From SZUA-584 sp041656035 (lineage in GTDB: Bacteria > Bacillota > Clostridia > Christensenellales > SZUA-584): 61,673 nucleotides of DNA. Of the stretch, positions 23,700 to 32,201 are shown in pieces; within the stretch, counting starts at the first letter, position 1; each line of letters begins with the position of its first letter. Location of the stretch: NCBI GenBank assembly GCA_964586785.1, contig CAZPHS010000010.1, positions 1 to 61,673 of the forward strand, given 5' to 3'. Under the pieces are notes generated by a model that had not been told where the DNA came from, searched no databases, and worked only from the letters and a program-made list of their open reading frames with translations. The translations under genes were made by a program, and so were the position numbers.

Positions 23700-25327
23700 T
23701 ATTCTACGGCAAACACAAAAGGATACACCGGCTGTCCGCCGAACTGAAGCTCGATATCGTATTCTGAATATTTCTTTTCAACGAATACGCTCATCTGTTT
23801 CGCTAAATCCTCGGTAACGTCTTCACCGTAGAATATAGTTATTATGCTGTCATTGTCTTCGTCTATCATGCCGAAAAGCAGTTTTTCGCACGTCTCGAAC
23901 ATATCGCCGGAATGGCATGTAATCTCGCCGTCCAAAATGCCTATAATTTCGCCTTTTTTTATTGTGTGGCCGTTTATTCTCGACTCGCGTATAGCGTAAG
24001 TAACCTGGCCTGTTTTTACGGAGTTAATAGCTTTTTCCATGCGTTCGGTGTTTTCTTCAAAATCAAGGTCGGGATTGTATGCCAGAACGCCGCTTATACC
24101 CTGAGGTATAGACCGTGATGGAATCACATGGACGTTTTTATCTGAAAAACGCGCCGCCTGCTCCGCGGCCAGTATTATGTTTTTGTTGTTCGGAAAAACG
24201 AATACGTTGTCGGACGGAGCGCTCTCAATTGCGTTGCTTATGGTTTCCGCCGACGGGTTCATCGTCTGCCCGCCTTCAACTATTTCATCAACTAAAAATT
24301 CTTTAAAAATATTTATAATTCCTTCTCCCGCGGCAACCGTTACCATGGCCATTTTCTTTTTTTCCATGCGGTCGTGCGGGTCTGCCTCGCTAAGCTCCGT
24401 ATGCTGCTCGCGCATATTGTCAATCTTAATACGGGAAAGCTCCCCGAACCTTAACGCAAATTGCAATGCCTTACCCGGCACGTTTGTATGAACGTGTGTT
24501 TTCACAAGCTGCAAATCGCCTACAACAAGCACGCAATCGCCTATCTTCATAAGCTTTTCACGATATCGGTCAATATCATACTGCGTGACGGATTCGTGTA
24601 TGTTTTTTATAAAAAATTCGGTGCAGTAGCCAAATTCAAGCTCCTCACCTCCGGCGACGGCCGAAAAATCAACGGTGGCTTCAGGCTCTAAAACTAAACT
24701 GTCCGTTATCGCCTCGCCGTCAAGAGCCATTTTAAACCCTCTGTATATTATAAGCAGCCCTTTTCCTCCGGCGTCCACAACGCCCGCTTCCTTAAGAACC
24801 GGCAGCATGTCGGGCGTTTTGCGCAAAGTTTGCGCCCCCTGTTCAAGCACGGTGTCAAGCATCAGATAGATATTGTCGCCCCGCGCCGCGTTTTTAAGCG
24901 CCGTTTTCGCCATATCTTTGGCGACGGTTAATATTGTGCCTTCTTTAGGCCTCATAACCGCTTTGTAAGCGGCGTCTACGCCGTCCTGCATTGCCCGCGC
25001 GAAGTCCGCGGGAGTAGCCGACTCAAGCCCTTGAAGCCCCTTGGAAATACCCCTGAAAAGCTGCGACAGTATAACGCCGGAGTTGCCTCGAGCGCCTTTA
25101 AGAGCGCCTAAAGAAAGCGCGTCGCCTATATTGCATATTTTAGAAGAATCCGCCGATTTTACTTCTTTTACCGCCGACATCATTGTTAAAGACATGTTTG
25201 TGCCTGTATCGCCGTCCGGAACCGGAAAGACATTAAGAGCGTTAAGCCCTTTTTTGTTCTGCTCGAGCAAAGCGGCCGCCGAAAATATCATGTCCTTTAG
25301 CAGCTCGCCGTTAAGCTTCTCTTGCAT
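23699..25327 (-). CDS. yloV: DAK2/DegV-type fatty acid kinase subunit FakA-like (YloV)
   Basis: 542 residues. N-terminal DAK2 domain with VFPVPDGDTGTNM (Mg-ATP binding) and GARGNSGVILSQ, a middle domain, and the C-terminal domain ending GGQPVYPFVFAVE. In Staphylococcus the homologue FakA phosphorylates fatty acids held by a FakB (DegV) partner. It follows the yloU gene by 11 bp, as in Bacillus. Confidence 0.9.
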   Translation of the reverse strand: MQEKLNGELLKDMIFSAAALLEQNKKGLNALNVFPVPDGDTGTNMSLTMMSAVKEVKSADSSKICNIGDALSLGALKGARGNSGVILSQLFRGISKGLQGLESATPADFARAMQDGVDAAYKAVMRPKEGTILTVAKDMAKTALKNAARGDNIYLMLDTVLEQGAQTLRKTPDMLPVLKEAGVVDAGGKGLLIIYRGFKMALDGEAITDSLVLEPEATVDFSAVAGGEELEFGYCTEFFIKNIHESVTQYDIDRYREKLMKIGDCVLVVGDLQLVKTHVHTNVPGKALQFALRFGELSRIKIDNMREQHTELSEADPHDRMEKKKMAMVTVAAGEGIINIFKEFLVDEIVEGGQTMNPSAETISNAIESAPSDNVFVFPNNKNIILAAEQAARFSDKNVHVIPSRSIPQGISGVLAYNPDLDFEENTERMEKAINSVKTGQVTYAIRESRINGHTIKKGEIIGILDGEITCHSGDMFETCEKLLFGMIDEDNDSIITIFYGEDVTEDLAKQMSVFVEKKYSEYDIELQFGGQPVYPFVFAVE

Positions 25328-25338
25328 AGCTTATCCCC

Positions 25339-25689
25339 CTATACCCGTATGCCGTTAACCGTAACATTTACCTTGTCAACATTAAGCCCGGTTATTTTTT
25401 CAACCTTATACTTTACAGTATCAATTACATTTGCCGCCACGGCCGCTATGGATACGCCATATTCCACAATAACAAACAGGTGTATACGCACCGCGCCGTT
25501 TTCGGTTGTTATCTTGACGCCTTTGTTAAGGTTTTCTCCCTTTAATAATTCAACAATGCCATCCATGGCCTTTTGAGAAGCCATACCAACGATGCCGTAA
25601 CATTCCATAGAAGCCAAGCCGGCCAAATTAGACAAAAATTCGTCAGAATAATCGATTTTACCGTATGAGTTCTGCTGCATTACAGCCAT
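25339..25689 (-). CDS. yloU: Asp23/Gls24 family protein (YloU-like)
   Basis: 116 residues, single Asp23 domain (GKIDYSDEFLSNLAGLASMECYGIVGMAS... GVKITTENGAVRIHLFVIVEYGVSI). These cytosolic proteins sit next to FakA-type kinases and act in envelope homeostasis. I chose ATG 25689, 11 bases after GGGGAGG; another ATG at 25713 is in frame but has no close ribosome site. A nine-codon reading frame ends four bases before this start and may couple translation. Confidence 0.85.
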   Translation of the reverse strand: MAVMQQNSYGKIDYSDEFLSNLAGLASMECYGIVGMASQKAMDGIVELLKGENLNKGVKITTENGAVRIHLFVIVEYGVSIAAVAANVIDTVKYKVEKITGLNVDKVNVTVNGIRV

Positions 25690-25693
25690 CTTT

Positions 25694-25723
25694 TTATAAG
25701 CCTCCCCTGCCATAGTTATACAT
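25694..25723 (-). CDS. Possible 9-aa leader peptide before yloU
   Basis: GGAGG at nine bases, then ATG and nine codons (MYNYGRGGL) to TAA, ending four bases before the yloU start and containing its GGGGAGG. It lies just downstream of the promoter. It may be a translational coupler, or accidental. No function is known. Confidence 0.3.
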   Translation of the reverse strand: MYNYGRGGL

Positions 25724-25746
25724 AAAGGAAATCCTCCGGCGAGATA

Positions 25747-25775
25747 AATCTACTCTGTTTTTGTTTATGCGTCAA
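25747..25775 (-). promoter_or_regulatory. yloU promoter
   Basis: TTGACG, 17 bases, TAGATT on the minus strand, leading straight into the yloU leader. It diverges from the rpmB promoter. Confidence 0.6.
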
Positions 25776-25814
25776 GCCTTTTACCAAAATGAAACGAAAT
25801 TTTAAGATTTGAAC

Positions 25815-25843
25815 TTGCAAAACACAGTCGCAAATGATAGAAT
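25815..25843 (+). promoter_or_regulatory. rpmB promoter
   Basis: TTGCAA, 17 bases, TAGAAT, ending 36 bp before the rpmB start. Confidence 0.6.
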
Positions 25844-25879
25844 ACCAATCGGTGATTTTCAATAAGAGAGGTGCTAAAC

Positions 25880-26068
25880 GTGGCAAAGTTTTGTGATATA
25901 TGCAAAAAAGGTATAATGTCCGGCAATACGGTAAGCCATTCAAACAGGAAAGCCAGAAGGACGTGGTCTCCCAATGTTCAGCGTGTGCGCGCCGTTATAG
26001 ACGGAGCACCCAAAAGGGTATACGTATGCACAAGATGCCTTCGCTCGGGTAAAATTTCCCGCGTGTGA
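25880..26068 (+). CDS. rpmB: 50S ribosomal protein L28
   Basis: 62 residues; GTG start with GAGAGGTG upstream. MAKFCDICKKG...NTVSHSNRKARRTWSPNVQ...RVYVCTRCLRSGKI is L28 with both CxxC pairs (zinc-binding form). It is the only plus-strand gene in this block, as in B. subtilis, and has its own promoter and terminator. Confidence 0.96.
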   Translation: MAKFCDICKKGIMSGNTVSHSNRKARRTWSPNVQRVRAVIDGAPKRVYVCTRCLRSGKISRV

Positions 26069-26084
26069 GGCTTGCATAGCCCGG

Positions 26085-26108
26085 GGCCGCCGAATTTGGC
26101 GGCCTTTT
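26085..26108 (+). terminator. rpmB terminator
   Basis: GGCCGCC-GAATTT-GGCGGCC followed by TTTT and, after GCG, five more T. It lies 17 bp after the rpmB stop. Confidence 0.75.
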
Positions 26109-26153
26109 GCGTTTTTACCCAACCGGTAAGTTATCCCCAAAGTTTATGTACGG

Positions 26154-26219
26154 CTATTTAAAAAGCTTCTTTAGTATTCCGCACAGGCAGCGCGGCGCTT
26201 TAATACAATAAATTTTCAT
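26154..26219 (-). CDS. spoVM: Stage V sporulation peptide SpoVM
   Basis: A 21-codon gene, too short for most gene finders: MKIYCIKAPRCLCGILKKLFK. GGAGGTG lies six bases upstream. It matches B. subtilis SpoVM (MKFYTIKLPKFLGGIVRAML...) in MK-x-Y-x-IK-x-P-x-x-L-x-GI and in its amphipathic helix with basic residues, and sits in the same place, between thiN and rpmB. SpoVM marks the forespore membrane by sensing its curvature and anchors coat assembly with SpoIVA. It is five residues shorter than the Bacillus peptide and carries three Cys. Confidence 0.85.
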   Translation of the reverse strand: MKIYCIKAPRCLCGILKKLFK

Positions 26220-26239
26220 AATATACACCTCCATGGCAA

Positions 26240-26407
26240 TCAGAATTTTCTAAGCAGAATAAAACACCCCATGCACACAAGAAACGCTCCTATGATTGCG
26301 AGCCAAACCCAAAACGGAGTGAAGCATAAAAGCAGTATAACTCCTATGAAAATTATTAAGCAGGCAATAATACGACGCAAAAAGCAGTTCCCGCAAAACA
26401 AGCCCAT
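26240..26407 (-). CDS. Small membrane protein, 55 aa, next to spoVM
   Basis: MGLFCGNCFLRRIIACLIIFIGVILLL...FVCMGCFILLRKF: a CxxC start and two TM helices. GGGGGG lies before the ATG. It is 20 bp upstream of spoVM on the same strand, so they are probably co-transcribed. Not recognised; a sporulation role is inferred only from place. Confidence 0.6.
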   Translation of the reverse strand: MGLFCGNCFLRRIIACLIIFIGVILLLCFTPFWVWLAIIGAFLVCMGCFILLRKF

Positions 26408-26463
26408 TCACCCCCCGCTTCAGTGCCGGTCTTGTTTATAATACTATTCATTGCCGCTAAACG

Positions 26464-27102
26464 TTACGGTTTGCTTAAAATCTTTGCCACTAAAGCAAAA
26501 CCGCCCGATACGGAAAGCCGGACGGGGCTTTTTATTATCTCGTTGCTTATCCCGCGGGAAGAGCCTATGCAAAGCTTAAGGTCGCAAAGAGGATATTTTA
26601 AGTTGTCGGCGTTTACAATTATGTTTCCGCCGAGCGGTATTATTGATATTGTCTGTCCGGCGCGACCTTTAAGCTCGTAATCGCCCCTAACCGCGGTTAT
26701 ATCGTTATAACTGTCTATTATACGGCAATCTATTCCGGCGCGAGCGGCGCGGACAAGCATAGATATATTGGCCAACGTATGGTCTAATCTAAAGCCGGTG
26801 GCTCCAAGAATGACAATTTTCGACGCTCCATTTTCTATAGCGTAATTTACCGCGGCTTCGGTGTCGGTTTCGTTCTTTTCTATAGGCAGTGTTATAACTT
26901 TAACACCGCCGTCTAAAAATCGTTTTACGACGGCCAAATCCGCAGAATCAAAATCTCCTATAAGCACATGCGGATAAACGTCCATGCTGTCAAACAGCTC
27001 CGCTCCGCTGTCCGCGGCTATAACAAGCGAAGAGTCGGACATATGCCTTTTAAATACGGCTTCCGCCGGAAGCTCGCCGCCGCAGACAATAAGGCATTTC
27101 AT
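26464..27102 (-). CDS. thiN: Thiamine pyrophosphokinase
   Basis: 212 residues. AADSGAELFDSMDVYPHVLIGDFDS and ENGASKIVILGATGFRLDHTLANI are the active-site blocks of ThiN, which transfers pyrophosphate from ATP to thiamine. The ATG overlaps the rpe stop (ATGA). The C-terminal domain (ISIIPLGGN) is present. It matches B. subtilis YloS. Confidence 0.93.
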   Translation of the reverse strand: MKCLIVCGGELPAEAVFKRHMSDSSLVIAADSGAELFDSMDVYPHVLIGDFDSADLAVVKRFLDGGVKVITLPIEKNETDTEAAVNYAIENGASKIVILGATGFRLDHTLANISMLVRAARAGIDCRIIDSYNDITAVRGDYELKGRAGQTISIIPLGGNIIVNADNLKYPLCDLKLCIGSSRGISNEIIKSPVRLSVSGGFALVAKILSKP

Positions 27103-27749
27103 TTTTCAAGCCTTAGCCGTGATATAGCTTCCGTCATGCTTTCGGCGGTAAAAACGGCATTACCGGCGACAATTACGTTAACGCCCGCCTCTATGGCGTC
27201 GCGCACATTATGAGGACCAAGCCCCCCGTCCATCTCTATATCAATCGCGTAAGAATTCTCGTTTATTATTTTTCTAAGCGCTTTTGCTTTATCAAGCACA
27301 TATGGAATAAAGCTTTGACCGCCGAACCCCGGGTTTACCGACATTAAAAGCACCATGTCAATTTGCGCCAATATGTTCTCCAGCACGCAAACCGGAGTAT
27401 GCGGATTAAGCGCCACCCCGCACTTTTTACCGTTATATTTTATCTGCTGTACTATTCTGTCAAGATGAACGCACGCTTCCGCCTGCACGGTAATAATATC
27501 CGCCCCCGCCATGGCAAACTCGTCTATATATCTCTCGGGCGAATTGATCATAAGATGAACGTCGAGTATAAGCTTGGTATGCCGCCGAATATCGTTAACC
27601 ATCTTTTGCCCGAAAGTAATATTAGGCACAAACATGCCGTCCATAACGTCACAGTGAATGTAATCCGCGCCCGATTCCTCAAGCATCCGCACGGCTTCAT
27701 ATATTTTTGTAAAATCCGCGGATAATATTGACGGCGCCACCTTAATCAT
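27099..27749 (-). CDS. rpe: Ribulose-phosphate 3-epimerase
   Basis: 216-residue TIM barrel: APSILSADF, HCDVMDGMFVPNITFG, HLMINSPERYID, MSVNPGFGGQSFIP, IEMDGGLGPHN, with the metal-binding His and Asp residues. It interconverts ribulose-5-P and xylulose-5-P in the pentose phosphate pathway. It overlaps rsgA upstream by 8 bp. Confidence 0.96.
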   Translation of the reverse strand: MIKVAPSILSADFTKIYEAVRMLEESGADYIHCDVMDGMFVPNITFGQKMVNDIRRHTKLILDVHLMINSPERYIDEFAMAGADIITVQAEACVHLDRIVQQIKYNGKKCGVALNPHTPVCVLENILAQIDMVLLMSVNPGFGGQSFIPYVLDKAKALRKIINENSYAIDIEMDGGLGPHNVRDAIEAGVNVIVAGNAVFTAESMTEAISRLRLEK

Positions 27750-28632
27750 ATTTTTTTGACCTCCTGTCCTTTAGCTCATTAAGTATTTTTATATAACGAT
27801 TATAACGCTTTTCGTTTATATCGCCCCTTTCTACGGCTTCTTTTACGCCGCAGTCCGGCTCGTCCGCGTGCAGGCAAGAAGCAAACCGGCACTTCTTCGC
27901 GTATTGGAGCATGTCTTTATACTGTGACGATAGCTGCTCCGGCTCCAAAGCCGCGCTTTCAAGCAGAGAAAAACCCGGTGTGTCTATAACGCATATGTCG
28001 TCCATAAAAAGCATTTGCGCATGGCGTGTGGTATGGCGTCCCCTGTCTATTTTTTTTGAAAGCCCGCCGGTTTCAAGATTCAGCGAGGGAAACAGCGCGT
28101 TGAGTATAGATGTTTTGCCCACCGCCGACTGTCCCGCGAAACAGGTGCAATAACCTTTAAGCTTTGTTTTTAGTTCGTCAATACCGCGGCCTGTTAAAGC
28201 GGATACGCGCAAAACCCCGCATACTTTTTCGTATTGCCCGCTAAGCTCGTCAATAACGCATTGTTCCGCGGCGTCACATTTGTTTATTATAAGCAAAGGC
28301 TTTATGCCCGACAGCTGCGCCTTTATTATCTGTTTGTCAAGCAGCAGGCAATCCGCTTTCGGTTTTTCCGCGGATATTACAATTGCCGCTATGTCAATAT
28401 TGGCCGCTCTCGGCCGCGTTAACTCATTTTTGCGCGGATAAATCTTTTCTATATAGCCGTTTGCGTTATCATTGTAAGAAAACAAAACTTTATCGCCGAG
28501 AATAGGCGCAACGCCTTCTTTTCTAAAGCGCCCGCACGCCTTGCAAATACATATGTTCCCGACGGTATCGCGTATATTGTAAAAACCGCCGACACCTTTT
28601 AATATAACACCTTTCTTATTCTTCGTCGACAA
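27742..28632 (-). CDS. rsgA: Ribosome small subunit GTPase RsgA
   Basis: About 296 residues. Circularly permuted GTPase order: NKCD (G4) comes before GQSAVGKTSILN (G1), then DTPGFS (G3), and a C-terminal zinc site CxxxxCLHxxEPxC. It matures 30S subunits. No ATG fits; TTG at 28632 has AGAGG six bases upstream and overlaps the prkC end by 17 bp. A second TTG two codons earlier is less likely. Confidence 0.94.
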   Translation of the reverse strand: MSTKNKKGVILKGVGGFYNIRDTVGNICICKACGRFRKEGVAPILGDKVLFSYNDNANGYIEKIYPRKNELTRPRAANIDIAAIVISAEKPKADCLLLDKQIIKAQLSGIKPLLIINKCDAAEQCVIDELSGQYEKVCGVLRVSALTGRGIDELKTKLKGYCTCFAGQSAVGKTSILNALFPSLNLETGGLSKKIDRGRHTTRHAQMLFMDDICVIDTPGFSLLESAALEPEQLSSQYKDMLQYAKKCRFASCLHADEPDCGVKEAVERGDINEKRYNRYIKILNELKDRRSKKYD

Positions 28633-30466
28633 ATTCAACCTCTTGCGTACTTATAAGCTCGTTATTAACGTATATCCTCACCGGAGCCATGCCTTCAATT
28701 ATGCTTGAAAGATTAAATGAAAACATTTGAAGTCCGGTTTCAGACGCCGGCCACTCTTGCGCGATGTTTATAACAGTCCCGTCTATGGGAACCTCAAGAA
28801 CGGTGCGAATAAAAGAACCGGGTTCGGATATATCTATATTCATCCGCAATACGGCGCAGTAACGCTTATCGGTAAACGCGCTGATCCAAAGGTCGACGCG
28901 GTTTGAAAGCAATGTCTGTATGCCCTGCTGGGGGCTTTGGCTTGTTACCGTGCCGGAAGATTGTTGGCTGTCTTCCTCGTAGACTAAGCAATATGTAAAT
29001 CCGGCGTCATTTAACATTTTTACGGCCTGTTGGACATTAAGACCAGTCAATTGGGGCATAGATATTCCTTCGGGAGACTGCGTGCCCGATACTACAAGCA
29101 TTATAGTATCGCCTTTCTCTATAACGGTGTCGGCGAACAACGATTGAGAAATAACGGTTCCGGAGGGTATGTCGTCACGCGGTTCGTATACCACCTCTCC
29201 GAGAATAAGCCCCATTTCTTCTATAATATTCAGCGCGTCGTTTATAGCCGCGCCGTATAAATCCGGCATAGTCAACGCCGCCGGCCCTAACGAGACGACA
29301 AGCGAAACGGCGCTCCCGAACGATGCGCAGCTTTCGGGCTCGGGGCTTTGTGAGATTATAAACCCTTCCTTTATAACCTCGCTGGGCTCATAAGTCACCT
29401 CAACGCTAAAGCCCATATCCGCCAGCACCTTAAACGCATATCCGGCGTCTTGGGCATAAAGGTTCGGCACCGTCAAAGCCTTGTGTGATGAAGGGGTAAG
29501 CAGGCTTATACCGAACACCGCGGACGCCGTGATCGCCAATATAAGCGCCGCGAGTATGCAGATTTTTATGGTTTTATTTTTTTTATGTTTTTCCGCAATC
29601 GTCTTTTGGTCCATATACTGCCGTACTTTTTGCTCCGCGAACGCACCCTGCGGGTCGGCAAGCGCGCGCAGCAAATCCTCTTTAAACGCGTCGGCTGTTC
29701 TGTATCTCTCCTTTGGGTTTTTGCTTGTCGCTTTAAGAACAATATAATTTATCGCGGCGGACAATTTAGGGTTCTTTGAAATAGGGGCGGTTATCTGTTC
29801 GTTTAAATGCTTAAGCGCCACGGACACGGTTTTCTCGCCCGCGAAAGGAAGCTCGCCGGTGAGCATTTCATACAATACAATTCCGAGAGAATAAATATCG
29901 CTTCGGGCGTCAACCTCTTCTCCGCGCGCCTGTTCCGGCGATATATAATAAACGGAGCCTATTACCTGGTTTTCTTTTTCCTGTGAAACTCCTATGCTTT
30001 TAGCGATTCCAAAATCGGTTAATTTAATATTGCCGCTGATATCGAGCAGTATATTGTGCGGCTTGATATCACGGTGTATAATGCCCTTTTTATGAGCGGC
30101 CGAAAGCGCCGAGCATACCTGCACGGCATATAATACGGCGTCTTTTTCATCAATAATTTTCTCTCTTTCTATAAGCGCCTTTAGGCAAGAGCCTTCGATA
30201 TAGTCCATAACCATATAATACACGCCGTCGTCAAAGCCTATATCGCGCACGCGCACTATGTTTTCATGGTCGAGAGAAAATGTGGCCTGAGCTTCCTTTT
30301 TAAAACGCGTTACATACTCCGCGCTGAGCGAAAACTTTTCTTTAAGTATTTTAAGCGCGACGACGGTTTTTGTTTTTTTGCAAAAAGCCTTAAATATATG
30401 CGCCATACCGCCGGAATTCACTTCTTGTATTATCTCGTACCTGCCTCCAAACACGCGCCCTATCAT
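28616..30466 (-). CDS. prkC: PASTA Ser/Thr protein kinase PrkC
   Basis: 616 residues: kinase domain (1-270) with VALKIL, catalytic HRDIKPHNILLD and DFGIAKS; a TM helix near 300-325; three PASTA domains (VPNLYAQDAGYAF..., MPDLYGAAINDAL..., MPQLTGLNVQQAV...); and a C-terminal beta-rich domain. In Bacilli PrkC senses muropeptides and promotes spore germination and stationary-phase control. It overlaps its phosphatase gene by 4 bp. Confidence 0.96.
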   Translation of the reverse strand: MIGRVFGGRYEIIQEVNSGGMAHIFKAFCKKTKTVVALKILKEKFSLSAEYVTRFKKEAQATFSLDHENIVRVRDIGFDDGVYYMVMDYIEGSCLKALIEREKIIDEKDAVLYAVQVCSALSAAHKKGIIHRDIKPHNILLDISGNIKLTDFGIAKSIGVSQEKENQVIGSVYYISPEQARGEEVDARSDIYSLGIVLYEMLTGELPFAGEKTVSVALKHLNEQITAPISKNPKLSAAINYIVLKATSKNPKERYRTADAFKEDLLRALADPQGAFAEQKVRQYMDQKTIAEKHKKNKTIKICILAALILAITASAVFGISLLTPSSHKALTVPNLYAQDAGYAFKVLADMGFSVEVTYEPSEVIKEGFIISQSPEPESCASFGSAVSLVVSLGPAALTMPDLYGAAINDALNIIEEMGLILGEVVYEPRDDIPSGTVISQSLFADTVIEKGDTIMLVVSGTQSPEGISMPQLTGLNVQQAVKMLNDAGFTYCLVYEEDSQQSSGTVTSQSPQQGIQTLLSNRVDLWISAFTDKRYCAVLRMNIDISEPGSFIRTVLEVPIDGTVINIAQEWPASETGLQMFSFNLSSIIEGMAPVRIYVNNELISTQEVEFVDEE

Positions 30467-31188
30467 ATCGCGCCTCCGTTCATGGCGGCGATAACAACGG
30501 TTATGTTATCGGCGCCGCCGCCGTCCAAAGCGGCTTGCACCAAGCGCGGCGCGGCGGTTTCAAGCCCATCGCCAAGTATTTGATTAATGTCTATGTCGGG
30601 AACAATGCCGCAAAGCCCGTCGGTACATAATAGCAAAGCGTCGTTTTCTTTTAAAAATACGGAATATATATCGGTTTGAACATTCATATCCGTGCCTACG
30701 GCGCGGGTTATTATATTTCTTTGCGGATGACAAAACGCTTCCTCTTTTGTAATTATCCCTCTGTCAACGAGGCTTTGCACAAACGAATGGTCGCGTGTTA
30801 CCTGTGATAAGCTTTTGCCGCCGTAATGGTAAACGCGCGAGTCTCCCACATGCCCTATTATAGCCCGATTTGCGCAGAAAACCGCAAGAGAAGCGGTGGT
30901 GCCCATACCGTGCTTTGAGGGCCTGCGGCGCGACTCGTTAAAAATCTTTTTATTCGCGGCGGAAAACACCGCCTTTATATCGTCAGGCAAAACTTTTGCG
31001 GCATCCAATCCAATAAGCATTTCTTTGGCGGTTTCCACAATAATGCCGCTGGCCGTCTCTCCCGCGCGGTGCCCTCCCATACCGTCCGCCACGAGCGCGA
31101 AAAAGCCGTCCCCATACCGCGGTATGAAAAAGCTGTCTTCGTTGTTGCTGCGTACTTTTCCCTTATGCGACTGAGCGTAAAATTTCAT
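30463..31188 (-). CDS. prpC: PP2C-type phosphatase PrpC (Stp)
   Basis: 241 residues with the metal-site motifs SHKGKVRSNNEDSF, VADGMGGHRAGE, GHVGDSRVY and GGADNITVVI. It removes phosphate from PrkC and its targets. It stands between rlmN and prkC with ATGA overlaps at both ends, so the three are translationally coupled. Confidence 0.96.
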   Translation of the reverse strand: MKFYAQSHKGKVRSNNEDSFFIPRYGDGFFALVADGMGGHRAGETASGIIVETAKEMLIGLDAAKVLPDDIKAVFSAANKKIFNESRRRPSKHGMGTTASLAVFCANRAIIGHVGDSRVYHYGGKSLSQVTRDHSFVQSLVDRGIITKEEAFCHPQRNIITRAVGTDMNVQTDIYSVFLKENDALLLCTDGLCGIVPDIDINQILGDGLETAAPRLVQAALDGGGADNITVVIAAMNGGAI

Positions 31189-32201
31189 TCTGCCTCTTTT
31201 TTATAAACAAGCTGTCCGCACGCGCCTTTAATATCGCCGCCGAGCGCCCGCCTTACCGTAGCGCTTACCCCGCTGCTTTCAAGAGCCGCCGCAAACGCGT
31301 AAGCCCCTTTTGCCGGCGGCGCTTTTAAAGAGCAGTCCGTATCATCGCCTGTATTAAGCGGTATAACATTCACATGGCACGCCAGCCCCTTCAGCAAACG
31401 CGCCAGAGCCTCAATATCGTCCCTACCGTCGTTAAACCCTTTTATAAGCGTATATTCTATTATAATGCGCCTGCCGGTTTTTTTAAAGTATACTTTTGCG
31501 GCTTCTAAAATTTGTTTGATATAATACGCGTTGGCTACGGGCATTATCTTTTTTCTTTTTTCATCCGTCGCGGCGTGCAGCGAAATACAAAGCGTTACGG
31601 GAATACCTTCATTTGCAAACCGCAGAATACCGGACGCCAGCCCGCAGGTGGATAACGATATGTGCCGGAATCCAATGCCGAAATCGTCCGGTAGAGCCCG
31701 TATAAATTTAAGAGTGTTGTCGTAATTGTCTAAAGGTTCTCCGCTTCCCATAAGAACCACATTGCTTATCTTACTGTCAAAACTCGCGGCGATAAGCTGC
31801 GCGCGCATTTCTCCGGCGTTTAAATTGCGCTTTAAACCATTTTTGCCGGACGCGCAGAAAACGCAGCCCATACGGCAGCCTGCCTGCGTTGAAACGCATA
31901 AAGTGTTTCCGTGCTTGTAGCGCATTAAAACGCACTCTATAAGTATTCCGTCGGATAAACGCAGTATATATTTTTGCGTGCCGTCTTTAGAGCGGTGCTC
32001 TTCAACCAACCGCGCGTATCCTTCCGAAAAGCTTTCCCTTAAACTGCCGCGCAAAGACGCGGAAAGATTAGTCATGTTTTCAAACGGCACGCCTTTGTTA
32101 AGCCATTGTTTAAGCTGACGCGCAACAAATCGTTTCTCGCCCATACAGGCTAGCAGCTCTTCAAGCTGCCGTATATTCATGGATAAAAGTTCTTTTTTCA
32201 T
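31185..32201 (-). CDS. rlmN: 23S rRNA / tRNA adenine-C2 methyltransferase RlmN
   Basis: 338 residues from the ATG that overlaps the rsmB stop (ATGA). Radical-SAM site C-x3-C-x2-C in STQAGCRMGCVFCASG, SAM motif GSGEPLDN, and the C-terminal catalytic Cys in DIKGACGQL. It methylates A2503 of 23S rRNA and A37 of some tRNAs. The loss of a longer start is no concern: similarity begins with KKELLSMN. Confidence 0.95.
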   Translation of the reverse strand: MKKELLSMNIRQLEELLACMGEKRFVARQLKQWLNKGVPFENMTNLSASLRGSLRESFSEGYARLVEEHRSKDGTQKYILRLSDGILIECVLMRYKHGNTLCVSTQAGCRMGCVFCASGKNGLKRNLNAGEMRAQLIAASFDSKISNVVLMGSGEPLDNYDNTLKFIRALPDDFGIGFRHISLSTCGLASGILRFANEGIPVTLCISLHAATDEKRKKIMPVANAYYIKQILEAAKVYFKKTGRRIIIEYTLIKGFNDGRDDIEALARLLKGLACHVNVIPLNTGDDTDCSLKAPPAKGAYAFAAALESSGVSATVRRALGGDIKGACGQLVYKKEAE

